Assembly: GCA_963818885.1 (NCBI GenBank)
Contig: CAWFTP010000003.1
Coordinates: 1,488,001 to 1,552,000, forward strand
Length of the DNA stretch: 64,000 nt
Reading direction: 5' to 3'
Source: DATFDN01 sp963818885
Lineage (GTDB): Bacteria; Pseudomonadota; Alphaproteobacteria; Acetobacterales; Acetobacteraceae
Below are positions 27,926 through 35,360 of this stretch, in pieces (the stretch's first letter is position 1; each line of letters begins with the position of its first letter). A program made the translations under genes and the position numbers. Under the pieces are notes generated by a model that did not search any database, was not told the DNA's origin, and saw nothing but the letters and a program-made list of their open reading frames with translations.

Positions 27926-28597
27926 ATGGAGGCGCTTCTGGATCCGATCGCCGCACCGCCGGCCTGGGCGAGCGCGCTGTTCGACGAGGATTTCGACGCG
28001 CCCGAACCCTCCGACCCGGAGGTGATCGCGCCCCCGGCCGCGCCGCTGACCAAGGCGGACATCGCCGCCGCGCGGGAGGACGGCATCGCCGAGGGACGCG
28101 CCGCCGCATGCGCCGAGGCAGCGGTCGCCGCGAAGACGCTTGCTGGGGCGGCGGATGCCCTCATCCGCGAGCTCGCCTGCTTGCGCGAGGCAATGCACGC
28201 CGAAGCCGAAGCGAACGCGACCGCGATCGCGCGCCTGCTGCTCGACACGCTTGCAACCCTTTTTCCTGCGCTCTGCGCCCGCCATGCGGAGGCGGAGGCG
28301 TGCGCCGTTGTGTGCGCCCTGATGCCCGGCCTTGTGCAGGAGCCGGAGGTCGTCATCCGTGCGGCACCCGCGCTTGTCGATGCTCTCGCCCACGAGGTGA
28401 CGCGCGCTTGTCCGGACGATGCGCGTCCGGTGCGCATAGTGGCCGACGCCGCGGTGCCGCCGGGCGACGTGCGGCTGCGCTGGCAGGGCGGATCCGGCAG
28501 ACGCGACGCCGCCGCTTTGTGGGAGGCGGTCGCCGGGGCCCTCGCCCCTTCCGGACTCTTAAGTGCCCCAATACGGGAGACCGCACATGTCGAATGA
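27926..28597 (+). CDS. fliH: flagellar assembly protein FliH-like
   Basis: A 223-aa protein starting immediately after the fliG stop. It is alanine-rich, with the acidic N-terminus and long helix (about residues 45-110, A-R-E-D-G-I-A-E-G-R-A-A-A) characteristic of FliH, the negative regulator of the FliI export ATPase, and a compact C-terminal domain. Assignment rests on position between fliG and fliN and on this architecture, since FliH sequences diverge strongly. Overlaps fliN by 11 bp. fliI is not in the window. Confidence 0.75.
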   Translation: MEALLDPIAAPPAWASALFDEDFDAPEPSDPEVIAPPAAPLTKADIAAAREDGIAEGRAAACAEAAVAAKTLAGAADALIRELACLREAMHAEAEANATAIARLLLDTLATLFPALCARHAEAEACAVVCALMPGLVQEPEVVIRAAPALVDALAHEVTRACPDDARPVRIVADAAVPPGDVRLRWQGGSGRRDAAALWEAVAGALAPSGLLSAPIRETAHVE

Positions 28598-28919
28598 GCT
28601 GCCGCTGGCCGAGCTTCCCGATGCCGCGCCCGGCGGCGGCACGCCGGAGACGGAGACGCCGCGTTCCGCGCACGAGCTGGAGGCGGTGTACGATATCCCG
28701 GTGACGGTGAGCGCGGTGCTCGGCAAGGCCACGATGCAGGTCAGCCAGTTGCTCAAGCTCGGGCGCGGCGCCGTGGTGGAGCTCGACCGCAAGCTCGGCG
28801 AGGCGATCGATATCTATGTCAACAACCGCCTGGTCGCGCGCGGCGAGGTGGTGATGGTCGACGACACCCATCTCGGCGTGACGATGACCGAGATCGTCAA
28901 GGCCGACCGGGCGGGCTGA
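28587..28919 (+). CDS. fliN: flagellar motor switch protein FliN
   Basis: A 110-aa C-ring protein starting at ATG 28587 inside the end of fliH. The SpoA domain is clear: I-P-V-T-V-S-A-V-L-G-K, L-L-K-L-G-R-G-A-V-V-E-L-D, I-Y-V-N-N-R-L-V-A-R-G-E-V-V and the closing L-G-V-T-M-T-E-I. The first 35 residues are acidic and disordered. Stops 3 bp before flbD. Confidence 0.9.
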   Translation: MSNELPLAELPDAAPGGGTPETETPRSAHELEAVYDIPVTVSAVLGKATMQVSQLLKLGRGAVVELDRKLGEAIDIYVNNRLVARGEVVMVDDTHLGVTMTEIVKADRAG

Positions 28920-28922
28920 GCG

Positions 28923-30251
28923 ATGCGCGTGCTGATTATCGGCTCGCTCTCGGGCGAGCTCGGGCAGGCCGGGCGCATCGCAATCGCGCGCGGCGCGAAG
29001 CTCGAGCAGGCCGATGACGCAGCCGCGGCTCTCTCGCACCTTCGCACCGACGCCCGCATCGACCTCGTGCTCTGCGACGTCGTGCACGATGTCGGCGCCG
29101 TCGTGCGCGCGCTCGCCGCCGAGCGCATCGCGGTTCCGGTGGTCGCCTGCGGCACCGGCGACGACCCCGACGCGGCAGTCGCCGCGATCCGCGCCGGCGC
29201 GCGCGAGTTCCTGACCCTGCCGCCCGACCCCGACCTGATCGCCGCGATCCTGTCCGCGGCGGCAGGCGAGACGCATACGCTGATCGCGCGCGACCCCATC
29301 ATGGCGGCGGCGATCCGCCGCGCCGAGCAAGTCGCCACGTCGGAAGCGTCGGTGCTGATCGACGGCGAATCGGGTACGGGCAAGGAGGTGCTGGCCCGCC
29401 ACATCCATCGCCGCTCTCGCCGTGTCGGCGGCCCCTTCGTCGCGCTCAATTGTGCCGCGATCCCCGAGACGCTGCTGGAATCGGAGCTGTTCGGCCATGA
29501 AAAGGGCGCCTTCTCCGGGGCACTCGCCCGCCGGGTCGGCAAGTTCGAGGCGGCGGATGGCGGCACGCTGCTGCTCGACGAGATCAGCGAGATGGACGTG
29601 CGCCTACAGGCGAAGCTCTTGCGCGCGGTGCAGGAGCGCGAGATCGACCGGCTGGGCGGCGCCGGACCGGTGAAGGTGAACGTACGCATCCTCGCCACCA
29701 CCAACCGCGACCTGCTCGCCGAAGTGACGCGCGGCGCGTTCCGCGAGGACCTCTATTTCCGCCTCAACGTCATCAGCCTGCGCGTTCCCCCGCTGCGCGA
29801 ACGACCGAGCGACATCGCTGTCCTTGCCGAGCATTTCGCCCGCCGCTACGCTGAGGTGAACGGGCTTCCGTACCGCCCGGTCTCGACCGTCGGCGTTGCG
29901 CGACTCACCGCGCATGCCTGGCGCGGCAATGTGCGCGAGCTCGAGAACACGATCCACCGTGCCGTGCTCCTGGCGAACGGGGAGGAGATCGGCCCAGAAT
30001 TGATCGAGCTCGCCGGCGCGGAGGCGCCACCCGCTCCGGCGCGCGCGGACGGCATCGCCGGGCTAGTCGGACGCACGATGGAGGAGGTGGAGCGCGACCT
30101 CATCCTGCACACGCTCGGCCACACGATCGGCAACCGCACCCACGCCGCCACGATCCTCGGCATTTCGATCCGCGCGCTGCGCAACAAGCTCCGCGACTAC
30201 GCCGCCCAGGGTGTGCCGGTGCCACCCCCGGGCCACGGCCTGGCGGCGTGA
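28923..30251 (+). CDS. flbD: sigma-54-dependent flagellar regulator FlbD
   Basis: A 442-aa activator/repressor of late flagellar genes in alphaproteobacteria. An N-terminal receiver-like domain (about 1-110, D-L-V-L-C-D-V-V-H) is followed by an AAA+ domain with Walker A G-E-S-G-T-G-K (148-154), Walker B G-G-T-L-L-L-D-E-I-S and R-fingers, then a Fis-type helix-turn-helix (T-H-A-A-T-I-L-G-I-S-I-R-A-L-R-N-K-L). The sigma-54-contacting loop is G-A-F-S-G-A (195-200), with Ser in place of the usual Thr. Its stop overlaps the GTG of a GIY-YIG gene. Confidence 0.9.
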   Translation: MRVLIIGSLSGELGQAGRIAIARGAKLEQADDAAAALSHLRTDARIDLVLCDVVHDVGAVVRALAAERIAVPVVACGTGDDPDAAVAAIRAGAREFLTLPPDPDLIAAILSAAAGETHTLIARDPIMAAAIRRAEQVATSEASVLIDGESGTGKEVLARHIHRRSRRVGGPFVALNCAAIPETLLESELFGHEKGAFSGALARRVGKFEAADGGTLLLDEISEMDVRLQAKLLRAVQEREIDRLGGAGPVKVNVRILATTNRDLLAEVTRGAFREDLYFRLNVISLRVPPLRERPSDIAVLAEHFARRYAEVNGLPYRPVSTVGVARLTAHAWRGNVRELENTIHRAVLLANGEEIGPELIELAGAEAPPAPARADGIAGLVGRTMEEVERDLILHTLGHTIGNRTHAATILGISIRALRNKLRDYAAQGVPVPPPGHGLAA

Positions 30252-30577
30252 GCGGGGGATGGGTGTACCTGATGAGCAACCGGGCGAATGGGACACAGTA
30301 TGTGGGGGTGACGAGCGACCTCGCTCGGAGAAGCTGGGAGCACCGAACGGAAGTCACTGGCGGCTTCACAACCCGTTACGCAGTGAAGCGCCGCGTCTAC
30401 GCCGAGCGCCACGAGGACATCCGTACCGCGATCCAGCGCGAGAAGACAATCAAGCACCGGCCGCGCGCGTGGAAAGTTCGGCTTGTCGTGTCGACGAATC
30501 CCGATTGGCACGATCTCTACCAGCTGATTGCATGGCACCACCCCCATGCGTCATGGCCGGAACAAGTCCGGCCATGA
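30248..30577 (+). CDS. GIY-YIG domain endonuclease (COG2827-like)
   Basis: A 109-aa single-domain GIY-YIG protein starting at GTG 30248, overlapping the flbD stop. The catalytic blocks are W-V-Y-L-M-S-N, Q-Y-V-G-V-T-S-D-L-A-R-R-S-W-E-H-R, and the metal-ligand Glu in I-Q-R-E-K-T-I-K-H-R, followed by N-P-D-W-H-D-L-Y. Such proteins are predicted nucleases of unknown biological role. It is out of place in a flagellar operon. Its last 14 codons and the stop are written by the left arm and loop of a perfect palindrome (30535-30593), so gene and palindrome look like one inserted unit. Confidence 0.85.
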   Translation: MSGGWVYLMSNRANGTQYVGVTSDLARRSWEHRTEVTGGFTTRYAVKRRVYAERHEDIRTAIQREKTIKHRPRAWKVRLVVSTNPDWHDLYQLIAWHHPHASWPEQVRP

Positions 30578-30593
30578 CGCATGGGGGTGGTGC
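30535..30593. repeat. perfect 26-bp inverted repeat, 7-nt loop (REP-like)
   Basis: The left arm 30535-30560 (GCACCACCCCCATGCGTCAT then GGCCGG) is exactly complementary to the right arm 30568-30593, around the loop AACAAGT. The core TCATGGCCGG/CCGGCCATGA is shared with the elements at 7262-7350 and 49953-49990. It ends 18 bp before flhA and has no T-tract, so it may stabilise or attenuate the transcript rather than terminate it. Confidence 0.9.
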
Positions 30594-30611
30594 GGCGCAG
30601 TCAGCGTGAAC

Positions 30612-32684
30612 ATGCCCACTTCCCTCGCCCTCCCCACCTTCGCTACTTTTCGCCGCTACGCCCCCGGCAGCGACATCGGGCTCGCGCTCGGCGTTGTCGC
30701 GCTGCTCTCCGTCCTCGTCCTCCCGCTCCCTCCGCTGCTGCTCGATTTCGGGCTGTCGCTGTCAATCACCGGCGCCGTCCTCGTGCTGATGGTGGCGCTG
30801 TTCCTGACCCGGCCGCTGGACTTCACCTCCTTCCCCACCCTCCTGCTGCTGACCACCCTTCTGCGCCTCTCGCTCAACGTCGCGACCACGCGGCGCATCC
30901 TCGCGCATGGCGCCGACGGGCCGCTCGCCGCCGGGCACGTGGTCGCCGCGTTCGGCGGGTTTCTGATGGGCGGGGACGTCGTCATCGGGGTGATCCTGTT
31001 CGCGATCCTGCTGGTGGTGAACTTCATGGTCATCACCAAAGGCTCCGGGCGCATCGCCGAGGTCGCCGCGCGCTTCAGCCTGGACGCGATGCCAGGCAAG
31101 CAGATGGCGATCGACGCCGACCTCTCGGCCGGGCTCGTCGACGAGAAGACCGCGCGCAAGCGCCGCGCCGAGCTGGAGCAGGAGAGCGGCTTCTACGGCG
31201 CCATGGACGGCGCGGCGAAATTCGTGCGCGGTGACGCCGTCGCCGGCCTGATCATCACCTCGATCAACATCGTAGGCGGCCTCGCGATCGGCGTCGTGCA
31301 GCACTCCATGAGCCTGCCCGACGCGCTCTCGACCTTCACCACGCTCACCATCGGCGACGGACTCGTCTCGCAAATTCCGTCGCTGCTCGTCTCCATCGCC
31401 GCCGGCATTGTCGTCACCAAGGGCGGAATGGAGGGCAGCGCCGACGCCGCCCTGATCGCGCAGCTCGGCGCCGGCCCGAAGCCGCTCGCGCTCGCCGCCG
31501 GCGCGGCCTGCGTGCTAGCCCTCATGCCCGGATTGCCGGCGCTGCCGTTCCTTGCGCTTGCGGGCCTCGCGGGCGGCGGCGCCTGGTTCCGCCATACACA
31601 TCCCTCCGACGCGCCCGACGCCGCCGCCAGCGCGCCGACCGTGCCAGGCGAGCCGTCGATCAGCGAGCAGTTGCGCATCGACGTCATTCGGCTCGAGCTC
31701 GGCTACGGTCTGCTGGCTCTCGCTGGGGGTGGCCAGGCACGCCTCACGGAACAGATCAAGGGATTGCGCCGCGCCATCGCGACCGAGATGGGATTCGTGC
31801 TCGCCCCCGTTCGCATCCAGGACAACATGGAGCTGCCCGCCGAGACCTACACGATCCGCATCAAGGAGATCGAGGCGGGGCGCGGCGAGCTGCGTCCGAC
31901 CCGGATGCTCGCGATGAACCCGAAGGGCGGCTTGCCCGAAGTCGCGGGCGAACCAACGCAGGAACCCGCCTTCGGCCTCCCCGCGCTCTGGATCGATCCC
32001 ACGGAGAAGGAGGAGGCGGTGTTTCGCGGCTATACCGTCGTCGACCCGGCGAGCGTGCTCACCACCCATCTCACCGAGGCGGTACGGGAGAACATGGCCG
32101 AACTGCTCTCTTATGCGGAGACGCAGAAGCTGCTCGACGAGCTGCCGCGCGAGCAGCAGAAGCTGGTCTCCGATCTCGTGCCGTCGCAGATCAGCGTCGG
32201 CGGCATCCAGCGCGTGCTGCAGGCGCTCCTCGCCGAGCGTGTCTCGGTGCGTGACCTGCCGACCATCCTTGAGGGCATCCAGGAGGCATGCGCGAGTGGC
32301 GCGCGTACGACCGCGGCGATCGTCACCCATGTCCGCACCCGACTCGCGCGACAGATCAGCGACGCGCATACCGGCCCCGCCGGCCATATCCCGATCATCC
32401 CGCTCTCGCCGGAATGGGAGACGGCCTTTGCCGAGGCGATGACCGGGCCGCCGGAGGACCGCCAGCTCGCGATGGCACCAAGCCATCTGCAGGAGTTCAT
32501 GGCGCGTCTGCGCGCCGCCTTCGAGACGGCGAGCACGGCGGGAGAAGCGGCGGTGCTGCTGACCAGCGCCTCCATCCGCGCGCCGGTCCGCGCGGTGGTG
32601 GAGCGGATCCGCGCCAACACGCCGGTGCTCGCGCAGACCGAGATCCACCCGCGCGCGCGGATCCGGACGGTGGCCACGGTATGA
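30612..32684 (+). CDS. flhA: flagellar export apparatus protein FlhA
   Basis: A 690-aa export-gate protein. ATG 30612 (or GTG 30606) is the first start after the palindrome; upstream starts lie inside it. Residues about 20-330 contain the membrane segments and the FHIPEP signature region (R-L-S-L-N-V-A-T-T-R, then A-R-F-S-L-D-A-M-P-G-K-Q-M-A-I-D-A-D-L), and the C-terminal cytoplasmic domain starts near 350 (I-R-L-E-L-G-Y-G-L). Length is normal for the family. It is separated from flbD by the GIY-YIG gene and palindrome. Confidence 0.93.
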   Translation: MPTSLALPTFATFRRYAPGSDIGLALGVVALLSVLVLPLPPLLLDFGLSLSITGAVLVLMVALFLTRPLDFTSFPTLLLLTTLLRLSLNVATTRRILAHGADGPLAAGHVVAAFGGFLMGGDVVIGVILFAILLVVNFMVITKGSGRIAEVAARFSLDAMPGKQMAIDADLSAGLVDEKTARKRRAELEQESGFYGAMDGAAKFVRGDAVAGLIITSINIVGGLAIGVVQHSMSLPDALSTFTTLTIGDGLVSQIPSLLVSIAAGIVVTKGGMEGSADAALIAQLGAGPKPLALAAGAACVLALMPGLPALPFLALAGLAGGGAWFRHTHPSDAPDAAASAPTVPGEPSISEQLRIDVIRLELGYGLLALAGGGQARLTEQIKGLRRAIATEMGFVLAPVRIQDNMELPAETYTIRIKEIEAGRGELRPTRMLAMNPKGGLPEVAGEPTQEPAFGLPALWIDPTEKEEAVFRGYTVVDPASVLTTHLTEAVRENMAELLSYAETQKLLDELPREQQKLVSDLVPSQISVGGIQRVLQALLAERVSVRDLPTILEGIQEACASGARTTAAIVTHVRTRLARQISDAHTGPAGHIPIIPLSPEWETAFAEAMTGPPEDRQLAMAPSHLQEFMARLRAAFETASTAGEAAVLLTSASIRAPVRAVVERIRANTPVLAQTEIHPRARIRTVATV

Positions 32685-32738
32685 CACTTGCGCCGACTCG
32701 CGCGCCGGGCCACACTCGGGACATCGTCAACGCAACTG

Positions 32739-32752
32739 AAAGGAGGTGATCC
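32739..32752 (+). promoter_or_regulatory. extended Shine-Dalgarno, 14 nt complementary to the 16S 3' end
   Basis: AAAGGAGGTGATCC is complementary over all 14 bases to the conserved 3' end of 16S rRNA (GGATCACCTCCTTT). The core GGAGG is 7 nt from the GTG at 32754. No other gene in the window has such a site. Confidence 0.8.
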
Positions 32753-32753
32753 A

Positions 32754-32825
32754 GTGTCTCATTGTTTGAAGCCGGCGCCAGTCGCCGCGGCCTGGATCGT
32801 CACTCCCGTCAAAGGGATCGCATAA
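32754..32825 (+). CDS. 23-codon small ORF with maximal ribosome binding site
   Basis: GTG 32754 to TAA 32825 encodes 23 residues (V-S-H-C-L-K-P-A-P-V-A-A-A-W-I-V-T-P, then V-K-G-I-A). The reason to call it is the perfect 14-nt Shine-Dalgarno at ideal spacing and the strong hairpin terminator 38 bp after the stop, a compact unit downstream of flhA. It is not PqqA, as the E-x3-Y pair is missing. It could be a small protein, a leader peptide, or a translated sRNA. No promoter of its own is obvious, so it may be cotranscribed with flhA. Confidence 0.5.
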   Translation: MSHCLKPAPVAAAWIVTPVKGIA

Positions 32826-32862
32826 TCCGGCCGGTCCCGTCTGGCTAACCGGACAGACAATG

Positions 32863-32896
32863 GAACGCCCCGGGGGGTTTGCCCTCCGGGGCGTTC
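32863..32896. terminator. hairpin terminator
   Basis: GAACGCCCCGG pairs perfectly with CCGGGGCGTTC, extended by one G-U and three G-C pairs, with a TTTG loop. A weak GTTGTTGT tract follows on the plus strand. It lies between the small ORF and the convergent binding-protein gene and may serve both. Confidence 0.7.
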
Positions 32897-32912
32897 GTTG
32901 TTGTAGGAAGAC

Positions 32913-34499
32913 CTACACCCGCTTCACATTCCAGAATAACACGAACCCATTGAGTATCCCGGTGATCTCCTTCTTGTGCGTGGTCGCCGCGAAGTACTGG
33001 CCGAGCGGCACGTAGGGCACGTCCTCGAACGCCTGCACCTGCATCTCCTCCGCGATCTTCTTTCGGCTCGCGATGTCGGGCGCATCGATCCATTGGTCGC
33101 GCAGCGCCTCGAGCTTGGGCGAGGTCGGCCAGCCGAACAGCGCGTCCTTGCCGTTGCCGCGGATGAAGGCGTGCCCCACCGGGTTTGATTGATCGAGCCC
33201 GGCCCAGAATGTCGTGAACGCGCTCCAGCCGCCAGCGTCCGGGCTGTTGCGCATGCTGCGCCGCTGCACCACCGTTCCCCAGTCCATCGCCTGATTGTCG
33301 ACGTTGAAGCCGGCCTTCTTCAGCGTGTCGACGCAGACGTCCGCCTCCGCCTTGAGGATCGGGAAGTCGGTCGGTGTCATGAACACGACCTTCTCCCCCT
33401 TGTAGCCGGCGGCCGCCAACTCGCGCTTGATCGCGTCGTAGTCGCGCTTCGCGGTGAATACATCGAGCCCCACATCGGAGGCCATCGGCGTGCCAGGCGT
33501 GAAGACGCCAGTCGGGACGTGGATCAGCTTCGGATCGCCGGCCACCGCGATCATTTCGTCCGACTGGTTGACCGCCTTCAGCAGCAGGCGACGGATCGCC
33601 GGGTTGTCGAACGGCGGAAACAGCTCGTTGGGGCGCAGGCACGCCATCAGCCCGGTCGGATCGGTGACCTCCACCACCAGGTTGTCCTGGGCGCGGAGCA
33701 GCGGGAGGATGTCGCCCGTGGGATCCTCCCACCAGTCCATCTCCCCGTTCTGCATCGCCGCGGCCTTCGTCGACAGGTCCGGAATGACGTGCCATTCCAC
33801 GCGATCGAAATTCACGATCTTCGGCCCCGAGGTCCACTCGACCGCGCCGTTCGCGCGCGGCTTGTAAGCGGCGTTGCGTTCATAGACCGCACGCGAGCCA
33901 ACCACCCGCTCGTCCGCCTTCCACTTGAACGGCCCGCTGCCGACCATCTCGGTCACTTGCTTGTACGGGTCGGTCTTGGCGAGGCGCTCCGGCATCATCG
34001 CGCACATCATGCTGCCGGGCTTGCCGAGCGCGGCCGGCAGCAGGGCGAACTTCTTCTTCAGCTTGAACTGGATCGTCTTGTCGTCGGGCGCGGAAATCTC
34101 GTCGGTGTAAGCCATCAGCGCCTGACCATAGGAATTGCGCTTGCCCCAGCGCTCGATGGAGGCGACGCAGTCGCGCGCCAGCACTTTTTCTCCGTCGTGC
34201 CAAGCGAGGCCGTCGCGCAACGTGAGCTTCCACAGCTTGCCGTCGTTCTCCGTCACGTGGCCCTCGACCATCTGCGGCTGCGGCTGGAACTTGCCGTCGA
34301 ACCCGTAGAGCGTATCGAAGATGAGGTAGGCGTGGTTGCGGGTGACGTAGGCCGTGGTCCAGATCGGATCGAGGATGGTCACATCCGATTGCGGGATGAA
34401 CTTCAGCACCCCGCTGCCCTGCGCGCGCGCAAGCGACGGTGCCGCCAGGGGTGCCATGGCCGCGGCGGCGGAGCCGGCGAGGAAAGAGCGACGCTTCAT
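32913..34499 (-). CDS. ABC transporter substrate-binding protein, oligopeptide/nickel family (SBP_bac_5)
   Basis: A 528-aa periplasmic protein starting at ATG 34499. The N-terminus M-K-R-R-S-F-L-A-G-S-A-A-A-A-M-A is a twin-arginine signal peptide. Family marks are L-D-P-I-W-T-T-A-Y-V, L-R-D-G-L-A-W-H-D-G, V-G-S-G-P-F-K and the long two-lobed body. Ligands of this family include peptides, opines and glutathione. No cognate permease or ATPase genes are adjacent, so it is either an orphan or served by a distant system. It is divergent from the GtrA-like gene. Confidence 0.85.
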   Translation of the reverse strand: MKRRSFLAGSAAAAMAPLAAPSLARAQGSGVLKFIPQSDVTILDPIWTTAYVTRNHAYLIFDTLYGFDGKFQPQPQMVEGHVTENDGKLWKLTLRDGLAWHDGEKVLARDCVASIERWGKRNSYGQALMAYTDEISAPDDKTIQFKLKKKFALLPAALGKPGSMMCAMMPERLAKTDPYKQVTEMVGSGPFKWKADERVVGSRAVYERNAAYKPRANGAVEWTSGPKIVNFDRVEWHVIPDLSTKAAAMQNGEMDWWEDPTGDILPLLRAQDNLVVEVTDPTGLMACLRPNELFPPFDNPAIRRLLLKAVNQSDEMIAVAGDPKLIHVPTGVFTPGTPMASDVGLDVFTAKRDYDAIKRELAAAGYKGEKVVFMTPTDFPILKAEADVCVDTLKKAGFNVDNQAMDWGTVVQRRSMRNSPDAGGWSAFTTFWAGLDQSNPVGHAFIRGNGKDALFGWPTSPKLEALRDQWIDAPDIASRKKIAEEMQVQAFEDVPYVPLGQYFAATTHKKEITGILNGFVLFWNVKRV

Positions 34500-34569
34500 G
34501 GCACGGCCTTCCGTGAGTGATGGAACGCGAATAGATGCAGGGGTCGGCGGTACAGGCAAGGGCGGGCGC

Positions 34570-34959
34570 GTGCGGACGGAGGTGACGGGACAGTTCCTAC
34601 GCTTCGGCGTGGTCGGCGCGATCGGCTTCCTGTTCGACACGGCGACGGTCTATGCGCTGCGCGGCGCGCTCGGTCTCTACGGCGCCGGCATCGTCGCCTA
34701 TCTGGTGGCCGCTTCGGCCAACTGGGTGATGAACCGGCACTGGACTTTTCGGGGCCAGGGCGGCGGTCCTGCGCATCATCAATGGGCCCGCTATCTGCTG
34801 ACCAACATCGCCGGCTTCGTGCTCAACCGGGGCACCTATGCGGCGCTCGTCACCCTCTTCGCGATCTGCGCCGCGCAGCCGGTGCTCGCGGTCGCGGCCG
34901 GCGCGATCGCCGGGATGGGGGTGAACTTCACCCTCTCCCGGCACGTGGTGTTCCGCTAG
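34570..34959 (+). CDS. GtrA family membrane protein
   Basis: About 129 aa with GTG 34570 as start; an in-frame ATG at 34498 overlaps the divergent gene and adds an unlikely soluble leader. It shows the GtrA/DPMS1 pattern: F-L-R-F-G-V-V-G-A-I-G-F-L-F-D, a second segment ending N-W-V-M-N-R-H-W-T-F-R, and two further hydrophobic helices closing with F-T-L-S-R-H-V-V-F-R. GtrA proteins help flip or use polyprenyl-linked sugars. No glycosyltransferase partner is adjacent. Confidence 0.82.
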   Translation: MRTEVTGQFLRFGVVGAIGFLFDTATVYALRGALGLYGAGIVAYLVAASANWVMNRHWTFRGQGGGPAHHQWARYLLTNIAGFVLNRGTYAALVTLFAICAAQPVLAVAAGAIAGMGVNFTLSRHVVFR

Positions 34960-34962
34960 GCC

Positions 34963-35298
34963 TCAATACGGCGGCGGCGTGTACCAGACGGGTGGCGGGT
35001 AATAGGCTGGGGGCGGCGGGTAATAGATCGGCGGGGGTGGGTAGTAGACCGGCGGCGCGACGATCACGCCGCCTCCCCAGCAGCAACCCCATCCGCCGCC
35101 ATGCCAGCCCCAGCCACCCCCACCGTGCCAGCCGCCACCGTTCCAGCCTCCGCCGTGCCACCCGCCCCCACCGCCGTGCCAGCCACCGCCACCGCCCCAG
35201 GCGGCAGCTGGGGAGAAAGCGGCCGGCATGAGAGCGAGCGCCGCGGCGAGCGCCAGGGCGCCGAGGGGCCTGGTCAGGCCGAAACGTGAGGTCAGCAT
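34963..35298 (-). CDS. secreted Gly/His/Trp- and Pro/Tyr-repeat protein
   Basis: An 111-aa protein with a Sec signal peptide (hydrophobic L-A-L-A-A-A-L-A-L-M, cleavage near A-A-A-W). The mature part has two low-complexity repeats: G-G-G-W-H-G-G units (about residues 35-70) with regularly spaced His and Trp and a C-C pair, then Y-Y-P-P-P-P units (about 83-111). It is preserved as an open frame with a proper signal, so likely real. Possible roles are metal binding or cell-envelope adhesion; neither is shown. Similar low-complexity exported proteins are common in alphaproteobacteria. Confidence 0.7.
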   Translation of the reverse strand: MLTSRFGLTRPLGALALAAALALMPAAFSPAAAWGGGGGWHGGGGGWHGGGWNGGGWHGGGGWGWHGGGWGCCWGGGVIVAPPVYYPPPPIYYPPPPAYYPPPVWYTPPPY

Positions 35299-35360
35299 CG
35301 CGCGATCCTCCGAAACCGCCCAATCATACCACGCAACAGGGCAAATCCATGGCGGCTTCC

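Noticed and set aside
32754..32825. The 23-codon ORF as a PqqA precursor
   Set aside because: Length fits, but the conserved Glu-x3-Tyr pair that becomes PQQ is missing and no pqq genes are adjacent.
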